Assembly (NCBI RefSeq): GCF_003330845.1
Contig: NZ_CP026121.1
Coordinates: forward strand, 1,779,501 to 1,843,500
DNA length: 64,000 bases
Source: Streptomyces sp. Go-475
GTDB lineage: Bacteria > Actinomycetota > Actinomycetes > Streptomycetales > Streptomycetaceae
Direction: 5' to 3'
Made by a program: the position numbers and the translations under genes. The notes below the pieces were generated by a model. The model was not told the DNA's origin and did no database searches. It was given only the letters and a program-made list of their open reading frames with translations. This document shows positions 35,323 through 44,133 of the stretch, piece by piece. Numbering within the stretch: the first letter of the stretch is position 1; every line of letters starts with the position of its first letter.

Positions 35323-36324
35323 ATGACGCAGTCACTCGCTCCCGCCTCCGTCGACGGCCCCGCCGTCCGCCCCAGCCGCCCCCGGCGCGTCCTGCGTGCC
35401 GTCGCCGTCCTGTCCTGCGTGCCGTACCTCGGTCTCAAGGCCGCCTGGATCGCCGGGAGCCGTGTCGGCATCCCGGAGGGCAGTCCGCTGCTCGACGACC
35501 GCCTCGCCATGGCCGTGATCAACGGCGTCTCCGTCCTGCTGGACAGCGCGGTGATCGTGCTGGCGCTGGTGCTGACCCGGCCGTGGGGGCTGCGGGTGCC
35601 CGCGTGGCTGCTGGCGTTCCCCGTGTGGGTGGCGACCGGGCTGCTCGCGCCGATCATGGCCGGGTTCCCGGCGCAGTTGGTCGTGCGGGCGTTCGGCGCG
35701 GGAGAGTCCCCGGGGAAGGAACCCTTCCTGGACGAGTGGGTGTTCGCCGTCGTGTACGGGGGGTTCATCGCCCAGGGGCTCGCGCTCGGTGGTCTCTTCG
35801 TGCTCTACGCCCGCGACCGCTGGGGGTATCTGTGGCGCGGCCGGGTGGGGGACCTGGCCGTCGGGGTCCTCGGGCCGGCGCACCGGGCCCTCGCCGCCCT
35901 GGCGGCCGTGCTCGCCCTGCTGCCCCTCACCCTGCACGCGATGTGGGCCTGCGGCGTCACCGCGGGGCTCAGCGAGGGGCGCGCGGCGGACCGGGGCGGT
36001 GACTTCTACGTCCTGGAAGCCGTCTTCGTGGTGTTCCTCGTCGCGGCCGTCGCCGGCGCCGTCCTGCCCGCCTTCCGGCGCGGGCGGGCCCTGCCCGTGT
36101 CGGTGCCGCTCGGTCTCGCCTGGGTCGGCTCCGGTGCCGTGGCCTGCTGGGGCGGCTGGCTGTCGCTCGCCTCGCTCGGCGGTGCCGGGAACATCGCCGA
36201 CCGCCCCACACCGCTGATGAGCCTCGCCTACGCTGGGCAGATGCTCGTCGGCCTCCTCGTCGCCGCCATCGGCGCCTACTCCTTCGCGGAGCGCTCGGCC
36301 CGGGCCGGGCGACGGGCGGCGTGA
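35323..36324 (+). CDS. Multi-TM membrane protein upstream of a sensor kinase
   Basis: A 333-residue protein starting MTQSLAPASVDGPAVRPSR. About eight to nine hydrophobic segments span the chain, with short charged loops (PGKEPFLDEWVF; TAGLSEGRAADRGGDFY). No enzyme motif is seen. The reading frame extends back to 35137 but the ATG at 35323 is the first start past the previous gene. It ends in a GTGA overlap with the histidine kinase, so it is part of the same operon and may be its signalling partner or target. Confidence 0.8.
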   Translation: MTQSLAPASVDGPAVRPSRPRRVLRAVAVLSCVPYLGLKAAWIAGSRVGIPEGSPLLDDRLAMAVINGVSVLLDSAVIVLALVLTRPWGLRVPAWLLAFPVWVATGLLAPIMAGFPAQLVVRAFGAGESPGKEPFLDEWVFAVVYGGFIAQGLALGGLFVLYARDRWGYLWRGRVGDLAVGVLGPAHRALAALAAVLALLPLTLHAMWACGVTAGLSEGRAADRGGDFYVLEAVFVVFLVAAVAGAVLPAFRRGRALPVSVPLGLAWVGSGAVACWGGWLSLASLGGAGNIADRPTPLMSLAYAGQMLVGLLVAAIGAYSFAERSARAGRRAA

Positions 36325-37580
36325 GGGGTTTCGCCCGGTTCCTGCTCGGGCGGCGGGCCCGGCAGCGCTGGATCCACCTGATCCTCGGCGGCGCGCTCGC
36401 CATGCCGTACTTCCTGGTCGGCTCGGTGATCCTCGGCCCGGTCACCGGCTCCACGGACCTCTTCGGGTCCTTCCCCCTGCAACTCGCCTCGTTCGGCGTG
36501 GGCCTGCCGATCGCCGCCGTCACCTCCCTGTTCCCGCTGACCCGGCCGCTGGAGTCCGCCGCCGTCCGCTGGCTGTGCGGCGTCGACGCGGACCGGCTCG
36601 CCCTCGGGCCGGCCCGCACCCGGGACGAGAAGGCCCGCACGGCGGCCTGGTTCACGCTGCACCTCGGGGTGGGCGGGATCCTCGCGGGGATGTCGCTGGC
36701 CCTGCCGCCGTTCGCCGCCGTGCTCATCGTGCTGCCGGTCTTCGCGGGGCTGGGCGGTACCCGGCTCGGGCTGCCCGAGGTCTTCGACCACGCCTGGGCA
36801 CTGGCGCTCGCCCCGGTCGTGGGCGTGGCGTCGCTCGTCGCCCTCGCCGGCTGCGCGGCCGGCTGCGGAGCGCTGCTGGCCCGCTGGGCGCCCGCCCTGC
36901 TCGGACCGTCGCCCGAGGACCGGCTCGCCGCCGCCGAGGCACGCGCCGCCGACCTGGCCGTACGCAACCGGCTGGCCCGGGAGCTGCACGACTCCGTGGG
37001 CCACGCCCTGAGCGCGGTCACCCTCCAGGCGAGCGCGGCGCGCCGCGTCCTCGACTCCGACCCGGAGTTCGTCCGCGAGGCCCTGGCCGCCATCGAGGAC
37101 ACCACCCGGCGCACCGTCGGCGAACTCGACGCCGTCCTGGGCGTGCTGCGCGAGGGCGACGCCCCGGGCACGGCCCCGGCGCCCACCCTCGCCGCCGACC
37201 TCGACGGCCTGCTGTCCCGGACCCGGGCGGGCGGCGCGCGCGTGACCGCCACGGTCCACGCCGACCCCGGGGCGCTGCCCCCGCTGCTGTCGCGCGAGGC
37301 CTACCGCATCGTGCAGGAGGGGCTGAGCAACGCGCTCAGGCACGCCGGTGGGCGGGTCGCCGTGGAGGTGCGGATCGCGGTGGCGGGCGGAGACCTGGAG
37401 ATCACCGTGGAGAACCCGGTGACCGGCACCGCGCCCTCCCGCCCCGGCGGCGGCCACGGGCTGCGGGGCATCGCCGACCGGGCGCGGCTGCTGGGCGGCA
37501 CCACGACGGCGGGAACCGCCGGACCGGCCGGAGACCTCTGGCGTCTGCACGTACGCCTGCCGATGAAAGGACCCGCATGA
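36321..37580 (+). CDS. NarL-type (DesK-like) sensor histidine kinase
   Basis: A 419-residue kinase. The N-terminal 200 residues contain four to five TM segments with no periplasmic domain of note. The DHp motif is RELHDSVGHALSAVTLQASAARRVLD with the phosphorylated His223. The ATPase region shows REAYRIVQEGLSNALRHAGG and GGGHGLRGIADRARLLGG. GTG at 36321 overlaps the membrane protein stop, and the end overlaps the response regulator by ATGA, so the three genes are translationally coupled. Confidence 0.92.
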   Translation: MRGFARFLLGRRARQRWIHLILGGALAMPYFLVGSVILGPVTGSTDLFGSFPLQLASFGVGLPIAAVTSLFPLTRPLESAAVRWLCGVDADRLALGPARTRDEKARTAAWFTLHLGVGGILAGMSLALPPFAAVLIVLPVFAGLGGTRLGLPEVFDHAWALALAPVVGVASLVALAGCAAGCGALLARWAPALLGPSPEDRLAAAEARAADLAVRNRLARELHDSVGHALSAVTLQASAARRVLDSDPEFVREALAAIEDTTRRTVGELDAVLGVLREGDAPGTAPAPTLAADLDGLLSRTRAGGARVTATVHADPGALPPLLSREAYRIVQEGLSNALRHAGGRVAVEVRIAVAGGDLEITVENPVTGTAPSRPGGGHGLRGIADRARLLGGTTTAGTAGPAGDLWRLHVRLPMKGPA

Positions 37581-38239
37581 CCAGCCCGACGCCGATCCGT
37601 GTCGTCCTCGCCGACGACGAGCGCATGGTGCGCACCGCGCTGCGCGCCATCCTCTCGGCCGAGCCGGATCTGGAGGTGGTGGGCGAGGCGGCGACCGGCG
37701 CCGAGGCCGTGTCCGTCGTCCGGGAGGTGCGGCCGGACGTCGTCCTCATGGACGTCCGGATGCCGGAGACCGACGGCATCCGCGCCACCGAGCAGATCCT
37801 CGCCACCCTGGACGAGCCGCCCCGGATCGTCGTCGTGACGACGTTCGAGAACGACTCCTACGTGTACGACGCGCTGCGCGCTGGAGCCGCCGGGTTCCTG
37901 TTGAAGCGGGCGGACGCGGACGCGCTGGTGCAGGCGGTCCGGCTGGTCGCGCGCAGCGACAGCCTGCTGTTCCCGGCGGCCGTGCGCACGCTCGCCACCG
38001 AGCACGCCCGCGCGCACCCGGCGCCGCCCGCCTGGGTGGCGAAGCTCACGGCACGCGAGGGGGAAGTGCTGCGGCACATGGCGCGGGGGCTGACCAACGC
38101 GGAGATCGCGCGCCGGATGGCGGTCGGCCCGGCCACGGTGAAGTCGCACGTGGCGGCGGTGCTGGCCAAGACGGGGACCCGGGACCGCACGCAGGCGGTC
38201 ATCGCGGCGTACGAAGCGCGCTTTCTGAACGGCGGATGA
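37577..38239 (+). CDS. LuxR/NarL family response regulator
   Basis: A 220-residue regulator. The receiver domain has the acidic pocket LADDERMVRTAL, the phosphoacceptor Asp59 in VVLMDVRMPETDG and the switch residues in VVVTTFENDSYV and GAAGFLLKR. The C-terminal LuxR helix-turn-helix is KLTAREGEVLRHMARGLTNAEIARRMAVGPATVKSHVAAVLAK. The ATG at 37577 is inside the last codon of the kinase. It should be activated by its upstream partner. No target can be named. Confidence 0.94.
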   Translation: MTSPTPIRVVLADDERMVRTALRAILSAEPDLEVVGEAATGAEAVSVVREVRPDVVLMDVRMPETDGIRATEQILATLDEPPRIVVVTTFENDSYVYDALRAGAAGFLLKRADADALVQAVRLVARSDSLLFPAAVRTLATEHARAHPAPPAWVAKLTAREGEVLRHMARGLTNAEIARRMAVGPATVKSHVAAVLAKTGTRDRTQAVIAAYEARFLNGG

Positions 38240-38294
38240 GAAAACCGGACGGGAGGGAACGATCCGCCCGGCCTCACTCGTCCTCCTGTTCGGA

Positions 38295-39752
38295 ATGAAC
38301 AAGACGATCAGGCGCGCATCGGTCTTCACGCTGCTGCTGGTGTTGGCCCTGCTGGGCAGGGCGACCTGGGTGCAGTTCTACGAGGGCCAGGCGCTCGCAG
38401 ACGACAAGGACAACCGGCGGAACGCCATAGAGACGTACTCGGCGCCGCTCGGGAACATCATCGTGGCCGGCCGGTCGGTCACCGGCTCGGCGCCGACCGA
38501 GAACAGCGACCTGAAATACAAGCGCACGTACACGGACGGCAAGCTGTACGCGGCGGTGACGGGATACGCGTCGCAGGCGTACGCGCCGACCCAGCTGGAG
38601 GGCATCTACACCGACCTCCTCAACGGCACGGACAACCGGCTGAAGTCCGTGATGGACACCCTCACCAACCAGCGCGCCGCACCGGGCAACGTGGTCACGA
38701 CGATCGACCCGGACGTGCAGAAGGCCGCGTACGACGCGCTCGGCGACAAGAAGGGCGGAGCCGTCGCCATCGACCCGAAGACCGGGAGGATCCTGGCCGT
38801 CGTGTCGACGCCGTCGTACGACCCGTCGTCGCTGACGGACGCCAACACGGCCGGGGTGGCCTGGAAACAGCTCAACGCCGACCCGGACAAGCCACTGACC
38901 AACCGTGCCCTGCGCCAGCCGCTGCCGCCGGGCTCGACGTTCAAGCTGGTCGTCGCCGCGGCCGCCCTGGAGGACGGGCTGTACTCGTCGGTGGACGAGA
39001 AGACCGACAGCCCGAACCCGTACCCGCTGCCGGGCACGAGCCGGACGCTGGACAACGAGAACCCGAGCGCGCCGTGCGCGAACGCCTCGATCCGGGTGGC
39101 GTTGCAGTACTCCTGCAACAACGTCTTCGGGAAGATGGCCGTCGACCTGGGCCAGGACAAGGTCAAGGCGATGGCCGACAAGTTCGGCTTCAACGACGAC
39201 AAGCTGGACGTGCCGGTCCGGGCCTACACGAGCGTGTACCCGTCGGACATGTACCCCTCGGAGACGGCCCTGACGGGCATCGGCCAGTTCGATGTCACCG
39301 CGACCCCGCTGCAGATGGCCATGGTGTCGGCGGCCATAGCCAACGGCGGCAAGCTGGTCTCGCCGCATATGGTGTCGCAGATCACCAACAGCGGCGGCGA
39401 TGTGCTGCAGGACTACGACGACGAGGCGGGCACGAAGGAGATCGTCTCCTCCTCGACCGCCGAGCAGCTCGAGTCGGCGATGCAGACGGTCGTGGAGAAG
39501 GGCACGGGCACCAACGCCCGGGTGCCGGGCGCGACGGTGGGCGGCAAGACGGGCACGGCCCAGCACGGCGAGAACAACAGCCAGGTGCCGTACGCCTGGT
39601 TCACCTCGTACGGCAAGTCCGACTCGTCGGGCAAGGAGGTCGCCGTGGCGGTCGTCGTCGAGCAGTCGAACGCGGCCCGCTCGGAGGTCAGCGGCAACGG
39701 CCTGGCGGCGCCGGTCGCCAAGGCGATGATGGAAGCGGCGCTGAAGGACTGA
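38295..39752 (+). CDS. pbpA: Secreted/membrane penicillin-binding protein (PbpA-like, transpeptidase)
   Basis: A 485-residue class B PBP. A single N-terminal anchor MNKTIRRASVFTLLLVLALLG is followed by a short N-terminal domain, then the transpeptidase with Ser214 in PPGSTFK, SCN at 273-275 and KTGTA starting at Lys418. It cross-links peptidoglycan on the outside of the membrane. Other PbpA-like motifs are APLGNIIVAGRSVTGS and TGIGQFDVTATPLQMAMVSAA. The ATG at 38295 follows a short gap after the response regulator, but a shared transcript is not proven. A terminator follows. Confidence 0.92.
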   Translation: MNKTIRRASVFTLLLVLALLGRATWVQFYEGQALADDKDNRRNAIETYSAPLGNIIVAGRSVTGSAPTENSDLKYKRTYTDGKLYAAVTGYASQAYAPTQLEGIYTDLLNGTDNRLKSVMDTLTNQRAAPGNVVTTIDPDVQKAAYDALGDKKGGAVAIDPKTGRILAVVSTPSYDPSSLTDANTAGVAWKQLNADPDKPLTNRALRQPLPPGSTFKLVVAAAALEDGLYSSVDEKTDSPNPYPLPGTSRTLDNENPSAPCANASIRVALQYSCNNVFGKMAVDLGQDKVKAMADKFGFNDDKLDVPVRAYTSVYPSDMYPSETALTGIGQFDVTATPLQMAMVSAAIANGGKLVSPHMVSQITNSGGDVLQDYDDEAGTKEIVSSSTAEQLESAMQTVVEKGTGTNARVPGATVGGKTGTAQHGENNSQVPYAWFTSYGKSDSSGKEVAVAVVVEQSNAARSEVSGNGLAAPVAKAMMEAALKD

Positions 39753-39784
39753 ACCTCGGACGCCCATGAGACGTCTGTACACAT

Positions 39785-39814
39785 GGGCCGCCCCCATCCC
39801 CCCGGGGGCGGCCC
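39785..39814. terminator. Bidirectional hairpin between pbpA and the purine permease
   Basis: GGGCCGCCCCC pairs with GGGGGCGGCCC around a short C-rich loop. It lies 33 bp past the pbpA stop and eight bases from the end of the convergent permease gene, so it can end both transcripts. Confidence 0.75.
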
Positions 39815-39821
39815 TTCGGCG

Positions 39822-41279
39822 TTACTTGGCCCCGAGGAGCTGCTCGACCGGGTCGATCGCGAAGTACACCAGGAACAGGGCCGAGGTGGCCCACAGCAGC
39901 CAGTGCACCTCCTTGGCCCTGCCGAGCACGGTCTTGATGACGACGTAGGCGAGGAAGCCGGCGCCGATGCCGTTGGTGATGGAGTAGGTGAATGGCATCA
40001 CGGCGATGGTCAGGAACGCGGGGATGGCGATGTCGTAGCGGTCCCAGTCGATGTGCTTGACCTGGGTCATCATCAGGAAGCCGACGGCGACCAGGGCGGG
40101 GGCGGCCGCCTGGAGCGGGACGATGGTGAGCAGCGGGGTGAGGAACAGGGCGAGGGCGAACAGGCCACCGGTGACGAGATTGGAGAAGCCGGTGCGCGAG
40201 CCCTCGCCGACGCCGGCCGCCGACTCGATGTAGGAGGTGGCGGAGGAGGCCGAGGCCGCGCCGCCGGCGACCGCCGCGGCACCGTCGATGAGCAGGACCC
40301 GGCCGAGGTTCGGGACCTTGCCCTCCTCGTCCAGCAGGCCCGCCTCGGCGCTGACGCCGACGACCGTGCCCATGGTGTCGAAGAAGTCGGACAGGATCAG
40401 CGTGAAGACCAGCAGGACGACGGTGATGACGCCGACACCGGGCGCGCTGAAGGCGCCGAACAGGTCGAAGTCGCCGAGGAGTCCGAAGTCGGGGGCGTCG
40501 ACGAGCTTGTCGGGCCAGGAGGGTGTGGTCAGGCCCCAGCTCTTGATGTCGGCCATGGAGTTGATCACTATCGCCAGCGCGGTCATGGTGACGATGCTGA
40601 TCAGGATGGCGCCCTTGACCTTGCGGGCGAGCAGGCCGATCGTCAGCAGCACGCCGAGGCAGAAGACGAGCATGGGCCAGCCGGTGAGGGTTCCGGTGCC
40701 GCCCAGCTGAACGGGGACGGTGGTGTTCGCGGCGTCCGGGATGCGGCTGACGAACCCGGCGTCGACGAAGCCGATGAAGGCGATGAACAGGCCGATGCCG
40801 ACGCTGATCGCCTGCTTGAGCGGCTGCGGGATGGCGTGCATGACGGCCTCGCGCAGCCCGGTCACCACCAGCACGCAGATCAGCAGGCCCTCCAGCACGA
40901 TCAGGCCCATCGCGTCGTCCCAGCTCATCAGCGGGGCGATCTGGAAGGCGACCACGGCGTTCAGGCCGAGTCCGGCGGCGAGCGCGAGCGGCAGGTTGCC
41001 GGCGACGCCCATGATGATCGTCATCACGGCGGCCACCAGGGCGGTCGCGGTGGTGAGCTGGACGGCGTCCAGCTGGTGTCCGAACTTGTCCTTGGCGCTG
41101 CCCAGGATGATGGGATTCAGGACAAGGATGTAGGCCATCGTGAAGAAGGTGGCGAAGCCGCCGCGTATCTCACGGCCGAAGGTGGATCCCCGCTCGGAGA
41201 TCCGGAAGAACCGGTCGACGCTGTTCACCGGGGGTGGTGCGGCGGTCGGCCGGTCGGCCGTCTGCTGCGGTTCGGACAT
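39822..41279 (-). CDS. NCS2/AzgA-type purine permease
   Basis: A 485-residue, 12-14 TM transporter. MAYILVLNPIILGSAKDKFG near residue 47 and AAGLGLNAVVAFQIAP around residue 101 are hallmarks of the hypoxanthine/guanine (AzgA, PbuG/PbuO) branch; STATSYIESAAGVGEGSRTGFSNL-like motif appears as SASSATSYIESAAGVGEGSRTG and supplies the substrate-site Glu. It takes up adenine, guanine or hypoxanthine with protons. The N-terminus is a Pro/Ala-rich cytosolic stretch. The start ATG at 41279 has GGAGCA upstream. It is divergent from the sigma factor gene. Confidence 0.9.
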   Translation of the reverse strand: MSEPQQTADRPTAAPPPVNSVDRFFRISERGSTFGREIRGGFATFFTMAYILVLNPIILGSAKDKFGHQLDAVQLTTATALVAAVMTIIMGVAGNLPLALAAGLGLNAVVAFQIAPLMSWDDAMGLIVLEGLLICVLVVTGLREAVMHAIPQPLKQAISVGIGLFIAFIGFVDAGFVSRIPDAANTTVPVQLGGTGTLTGWPMLVFCLGVLLTIGLLARKVKGAILISIVTMTALAIVINSMADIKSWGLTTPSWPDKLVDAPDFGLLGDFDLFGAFSAPGVGVITVVLLVFTLILSDFFDTMGTVVGVSAEAGLLDEEGKVPNLGRVLLIDGAAAVAGGAASASSATSYIESAAGVGEGSRTGFSNLVTGGLFALALFLTPLLTIVPLQAAAPALVAVGFLMMTQVKHIDWDRYDIAIPAFLTIAVMPFTYSITNGIGAGFLAYVVIKTVLGRAKEVHWLLWATSALFLVYFAIDPVEQLLGAK

Positions 41280-41399
41280 GGCGCGTGCTCCTTGGTGCCT
41301 GGGTGATCGGTGTGCGGATGCTGGCTGGATTGTTCCCGCGTTGAACCCCGTTCAGGTTTTCTCCGTGTTACGGAATCGGAGTCCGGCCTGCCCAACGCC

Positions 41400-41494
41400 G
41401 TTCGAAGCTCCGTACGAACCATCCTGAGAACGCTGCTACGCTTCCCGATCTCGTCCGGGCCTCCCCCGGATGATCACATGTCATCTACATGACA
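41400..41494. promoter_or_regulatory. Two inverted repeats between permease and sigma factor genes
   Basis: GTTCG-AAGCTCCGTA-CGAAC (41400-41419) and TGTCAT-CTAC-ATGACA (41479-41494) are exact inverted repeats. The second begins 54 bp before the chosen sigma factor start. Both lie in the shared 41280-41547 region and could bind regulators of either gene. No promoter hexamers are clear enough to assign; nothing else was seen there. Confidence 0.4.
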
Positions 41495-41547
41495 CGCACG
41501 GGGCCCCCGCCGGGAGTGCCCGAAGCCGCTGCGAGGAGAGGTCGCCC

Positions 41548-42147
41548 GTGGGCACAGTCGTCGACGACGCCGCCTCCGTGGAGTTCCATGCCTTCTTCGA
41601 GCGCCATTACGCCGAACTGTCCCGCCTCGCCTACCTGTTGACGGGCGAGTCGGACACCGCCGACGACCTGGCGGCGGACGCGTTGCTGGCGCTGTGGCAC
41701 CGCTGGGACCGGGTGCGCGCGGCCGACCATCCGGCCGCCTACGCCCGCGGGGTGGTCGCCAACCTGGCCCGTACCCGGATCCGCAGTGCCGTGCGGGAAC
41801 GGCGGCGCATCGCCCTGTTCTGGTCGCAGCGCGAGGAGAACACCGAGAACCCGGACGTCGCGGGCGTGGTCGACGTCCAGGAGGCCCTGCGCAGGCTGCC
41901 GTTCCGCAAGCGCGCCTGCGTGGTGCTGCGGCACGCCTTCGACCTGTCGGAGAAGGACACCGCGCTCGCCCTCGGCGTGTCGGTGGGTACGGTGAAGAGC
42001 CAGACCTCGAAGGGAATGGCCGAACTCCAGCGGTTGCTGGGCACCCAGGGTGTGCCGCAGCGGATGCACGCGGCGGTGGGCGCACCCCGCTGCGCACCCG
42101 CCGTGGAAGGCTTGCGCACCGGTGAGGACGGAGGGAGGGACCGATGA
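41548..42147 (+). CDS. SigE-family (ECF) RNA polymerase sigma factor
   Basis: A 199-residue ECF sigma factor of the SigE family found in actinobacteria. Region 2 is FHAFFERHYAELSRLAYLLTGESDTADDLAADALLALWHRWDRV, and region 4 is LRRLPFRKRACVVLRHAFDLSEKDTALALGVSVGTVKSQTSKGMAELQRLL. A C-terminal tail of about 30 residues (after the HTH) is non-conserved. I chose the GTG at 41548 because GAGGAGAGG lies upstream; a longer frame starts at 41470. It overlaps the next gene by ATGA, the usual position of an anti-sigma factor. Confidence 0.9.
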   Translation: MGTVVDDAASVEFHAFFERHYAELSRLAYLLTGESDTADDLAADALLALWHRWDRVRAADHPAAYARGVVANLARTRIRSAVRERRRIALFWSQREENTENPDVAGVVDVQEALRRLPFRKRACVVLRHAFDLSEKDTALALGVSVGTVKSQTSKGMAELQRLLGTQGVPQRMHAAVGAPRCAPAVEGLRTGEDGGRDR

Positions 42148-43001
42148 CCATGCGGCGGGACGTGCACGAGGAGCTGCGCTCCCGGCTGCACACGGCGGCC
42201 GGGGGCCATGAGCCCGACCGGGAGCGCATCCTGGCGCGGGTCGAGCGCGGCATGGCCGGTCCGGCCACCTCCGGCCACCGGGCGACGCGTCCGCCGGTGT
42301 TCGGCTGGATGCGGGTGGCCGGGGCGACGGCCGCGGTGGCGAGCGTGCTGGCGGTGGGCGGGTACGCGGTCGCGTCCGCGGTGAAGGAGGAGACGGCCCC
42401 GCGGCAGCAGGAGGTGGCGACGCCGCCGACGCCCACGCCGTCCCCGGAGGCGACGAGCCGGCCGCCCGCGCCGCCGGTGGACCCGACGCCGAGCAGCCCG
42501 CCGGAGCGGCGCGAGTCCGGCCCGCCGCCGTCCAGGACGCCGAGCCCCTCCGCCCCCGGGCGGCCGCCCGCCGCGACCGAGGACGGGCCGCTGTGGTCGG
42601 ACGGCTCGGTCGACCCGCACAGCAACGACTTCTGGGCGCAGAGCAACATCACCCTCAAGACCCGGGCGCAACTGACCGCCCTGACCGTGCGGTTGCGGGT
42701 CGCGCAGACCGGCGGGGTCTCCGACGCGGGCGCCTGGCGCTCCCTGCCGGAGAACGACTTCACCCTCACGGTCGCCGAGCAGGGCGGCTTCCTCGTCTAC
42801 ACCTGGACCCTCAAGGAGGGCCGCACCGTACCGGCGGGCGAGTGGGTGTTCGCGGGGCAGTTCGACCACGACCGCGGCGGCCGTGACGCCGGCGCGGACC
42901 GCTACACGGTGACGGCCGCCGCCGGCGCGGAACGGCTGTCCGTGGGCGGCGGTTTCGCCGCCGTGGGCGACGACGGGGACGGCGGCGCGGACGACTCGTG
43001 A
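42144..43001 (+). CDS. Single-TM protein with Pro-rich stalk, possible anti-sigma-like partner
   Basis: A 285-residue protein. Residues 1-50 are cytosolic and charged, a TM segment (GATAAVASVLAVGGYAVASAV) follows, then a Pro/Ser/Thr-rich stalk (residues 85-150) and a C-terminal extracellular domain (SHNDFWAQSN-type region, DGSVDPHSNDFWAQSNITLKTRAQL) of unknown fold. The ATGA overlap with the sigma factor suggests a regulatory pair, but the HxxxCxxC zinc motif of common anti-sigma factors is absent. The extracellular domain may sense a ligand such as a polysaccharide, which is speculative. Confidence 0.75.
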   Translation: MTMRRDVHEELRSRLHTAAGGHEPDRERILARVERGMAGPATSGHRATRPPVFGWMRVAGATAAVASVLAVGGYAVASAVKEETAPRQQEVATPPTPTPSPEATSRPPAPPVDPTPSSPPERRESGPPPSRTPSPSAPGRPPAATEDGPLWSDGSVDPHSNDFWAQSNITLKTRAQLTALTVRLRVAQTGGVSDAGAWRSLPENDFTLTVAEQGGFLVYTWTLKEGRTVPAGEWVFAGQFDHDRGGRDAGADRYTVTAAAGAERLSVGGGFAAVGDDGDGGADDS

Positions 43002-43086
43002 AAAATTCCTGAAGGCGCGGCAACCCTTTCCTCACCAGTGGCGACCACCAGGCGCAAGAGTCACCACCCAGTTGAGGAATCGGTAC

Positions 43087-43920
43087 ATGACTGCACCAGC
43101 AGAACAGCGCGTCCGCCACCGCCGCAGTGTCACCAAGCGGCGGGCGGTGATCGCCGGGGTGTCTGCGTTCGGCATCACGGGTGCGGCGATCATCACGACG
43201 TCGCTGCTGTCGACGGCGGGCGCCGCGTCCTCCTGGCCCACCGACAAGGGCAGGACGCCCGTGTCGAAGACCATCCCGGTCTCCGGTGTCCGCGACGGCG
43301 GGATGAAGATGTTCTACGGCACCGGCGCGCTCGGCGGCGGCAGCCAGGACGAGGGCCAGGACCCGCTCTTCGAGCTGGCCGACGGCGCGGTGCTGAAGAA
43401 CGTCATCATCGGCACCCCGGCCGCCGACGGTGTGCACTGCAAGGGCAGCTGCACCCTGCAGAACGTGTGGTGGACGGACGTCGGCGAGGACGCGGCCAGC
43501 TTCAAGGGCAAGTCCTCCTCGGCGGTCTACAAGGTCATCGGCGGCGGCGCGAAGAACGCCGACGACAAGGTGCTGCAGTTCAACGGCGCCGGCACGCTGA
43601 ACGTGTCGGGCTTCCAGGTGCAGAACGCCGGCAAGCTGGTCCGCTCCTGCGGCAACTGCAAGACGCAGCACAAGCGCACGATCGTGCTCAGCGACATCGA
43701 CGTCACGGCGCCGATGAACTCGATCGTCGGCGTGAACGCCAACTACGGCGACACGGCCACGCTGTCGAAGATCCGCATCCACGGCGACAGCAAGAAGAAG
43801 ATCAAGACGTGTGTGCGCTTCGAGGGCAACAACACCGGCAAGGAGCCCAAGGAGCTGACCCCGCCCGGCCCGGACGGCAGGACCTGCAAGTTCAAGGCCA
43901 CGGACATCAGCTACCAGTGA
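43087..43920 (+). CDS. Secreted pectate lyase, family PL3
   Basis: A 277-residue enzyme. The N-terminus has a twin-basic signal region (VTKRRAVIAGVSAFGITGAAIITTSLLSTAGAASS). DGVHCKGSCTLQNVWWTDVGEDAASFKG near residues 112-139 is the PL3 fingerprint, and paired Cys (GKLVRSCGNCKTQ) and HKRTIVLSDIDVTAPMNSIVGVNANYGD continue the beta-helix. It cleaves de-esterified pectate by beta-elimination. ATG at 43087 has GAGGAA. It follows the sigma/anti-sigma-like pair in the same orientation with an 85-bp gap and is followed by a strong hairpin. Confidence 0.9.
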   Translation: MTAPAEQRVRHRRSVTKRRAVIAGVSAFGITGAAIITTSLLSTAGAASSWPTDKGRTPVSKTIPVSGVRDGGMKMFYGTGALGGGSQDEGQDPLFELADGAVLKNVIIGTPAADGVHCKGSCTLQNVWWTDVGEDAASFKGKSSSAVYKVIGGGAKNADDKVLQFNGAGTLNVSGFQVQNAGKLVRSCGNCKTQHKRTIVLSDIDVTAPMNSIVGVNANYGDTATLSKIRIHGDSKKKIKTCVRFEGNNTGKEPKELTPPGPDGRTCKFKATDISYQ

Positions 43921-44082
43921 CGCCGCGGCACATGTGAGCTCCGGCCGGACCGAAAACCCCCTCGGTGCGGCCGGATGCCGGATGTCCGGGCCCCCAGCCG
44001 GACTCCCGGCACCCCCGACCCTCCGGAGCCCCCCTCCGGACGGTCGAGCAGCCCTGGCCGAGCCCCCTCGGCCGGTCGGCAG

Positions 44083-44116
44083 GACGCCCCCGCCGGTTCG
44101 CACCGGCGGGGGCGTC
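44083..44116. terminator. Hairpin between PL3 and PL9 genes
   Basis: GACGCCCCCGCCGG pairs with CCGGCGGGGGCGTC around the loop TTCGCA, a perfect 14-bp stem. It sits between convergent genes and can end both transcripts. Confidence 0.8.
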
Positions 44117-44133
44117 GTCGTACCGCGGCGCGC

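Noticed and set aside
38274..39797. 507-codon antisense frame opposite pbpA
   Set aside because: Shadow of the PBP gene, which has STFK, SCN and KTGTA motifs in the correct order.
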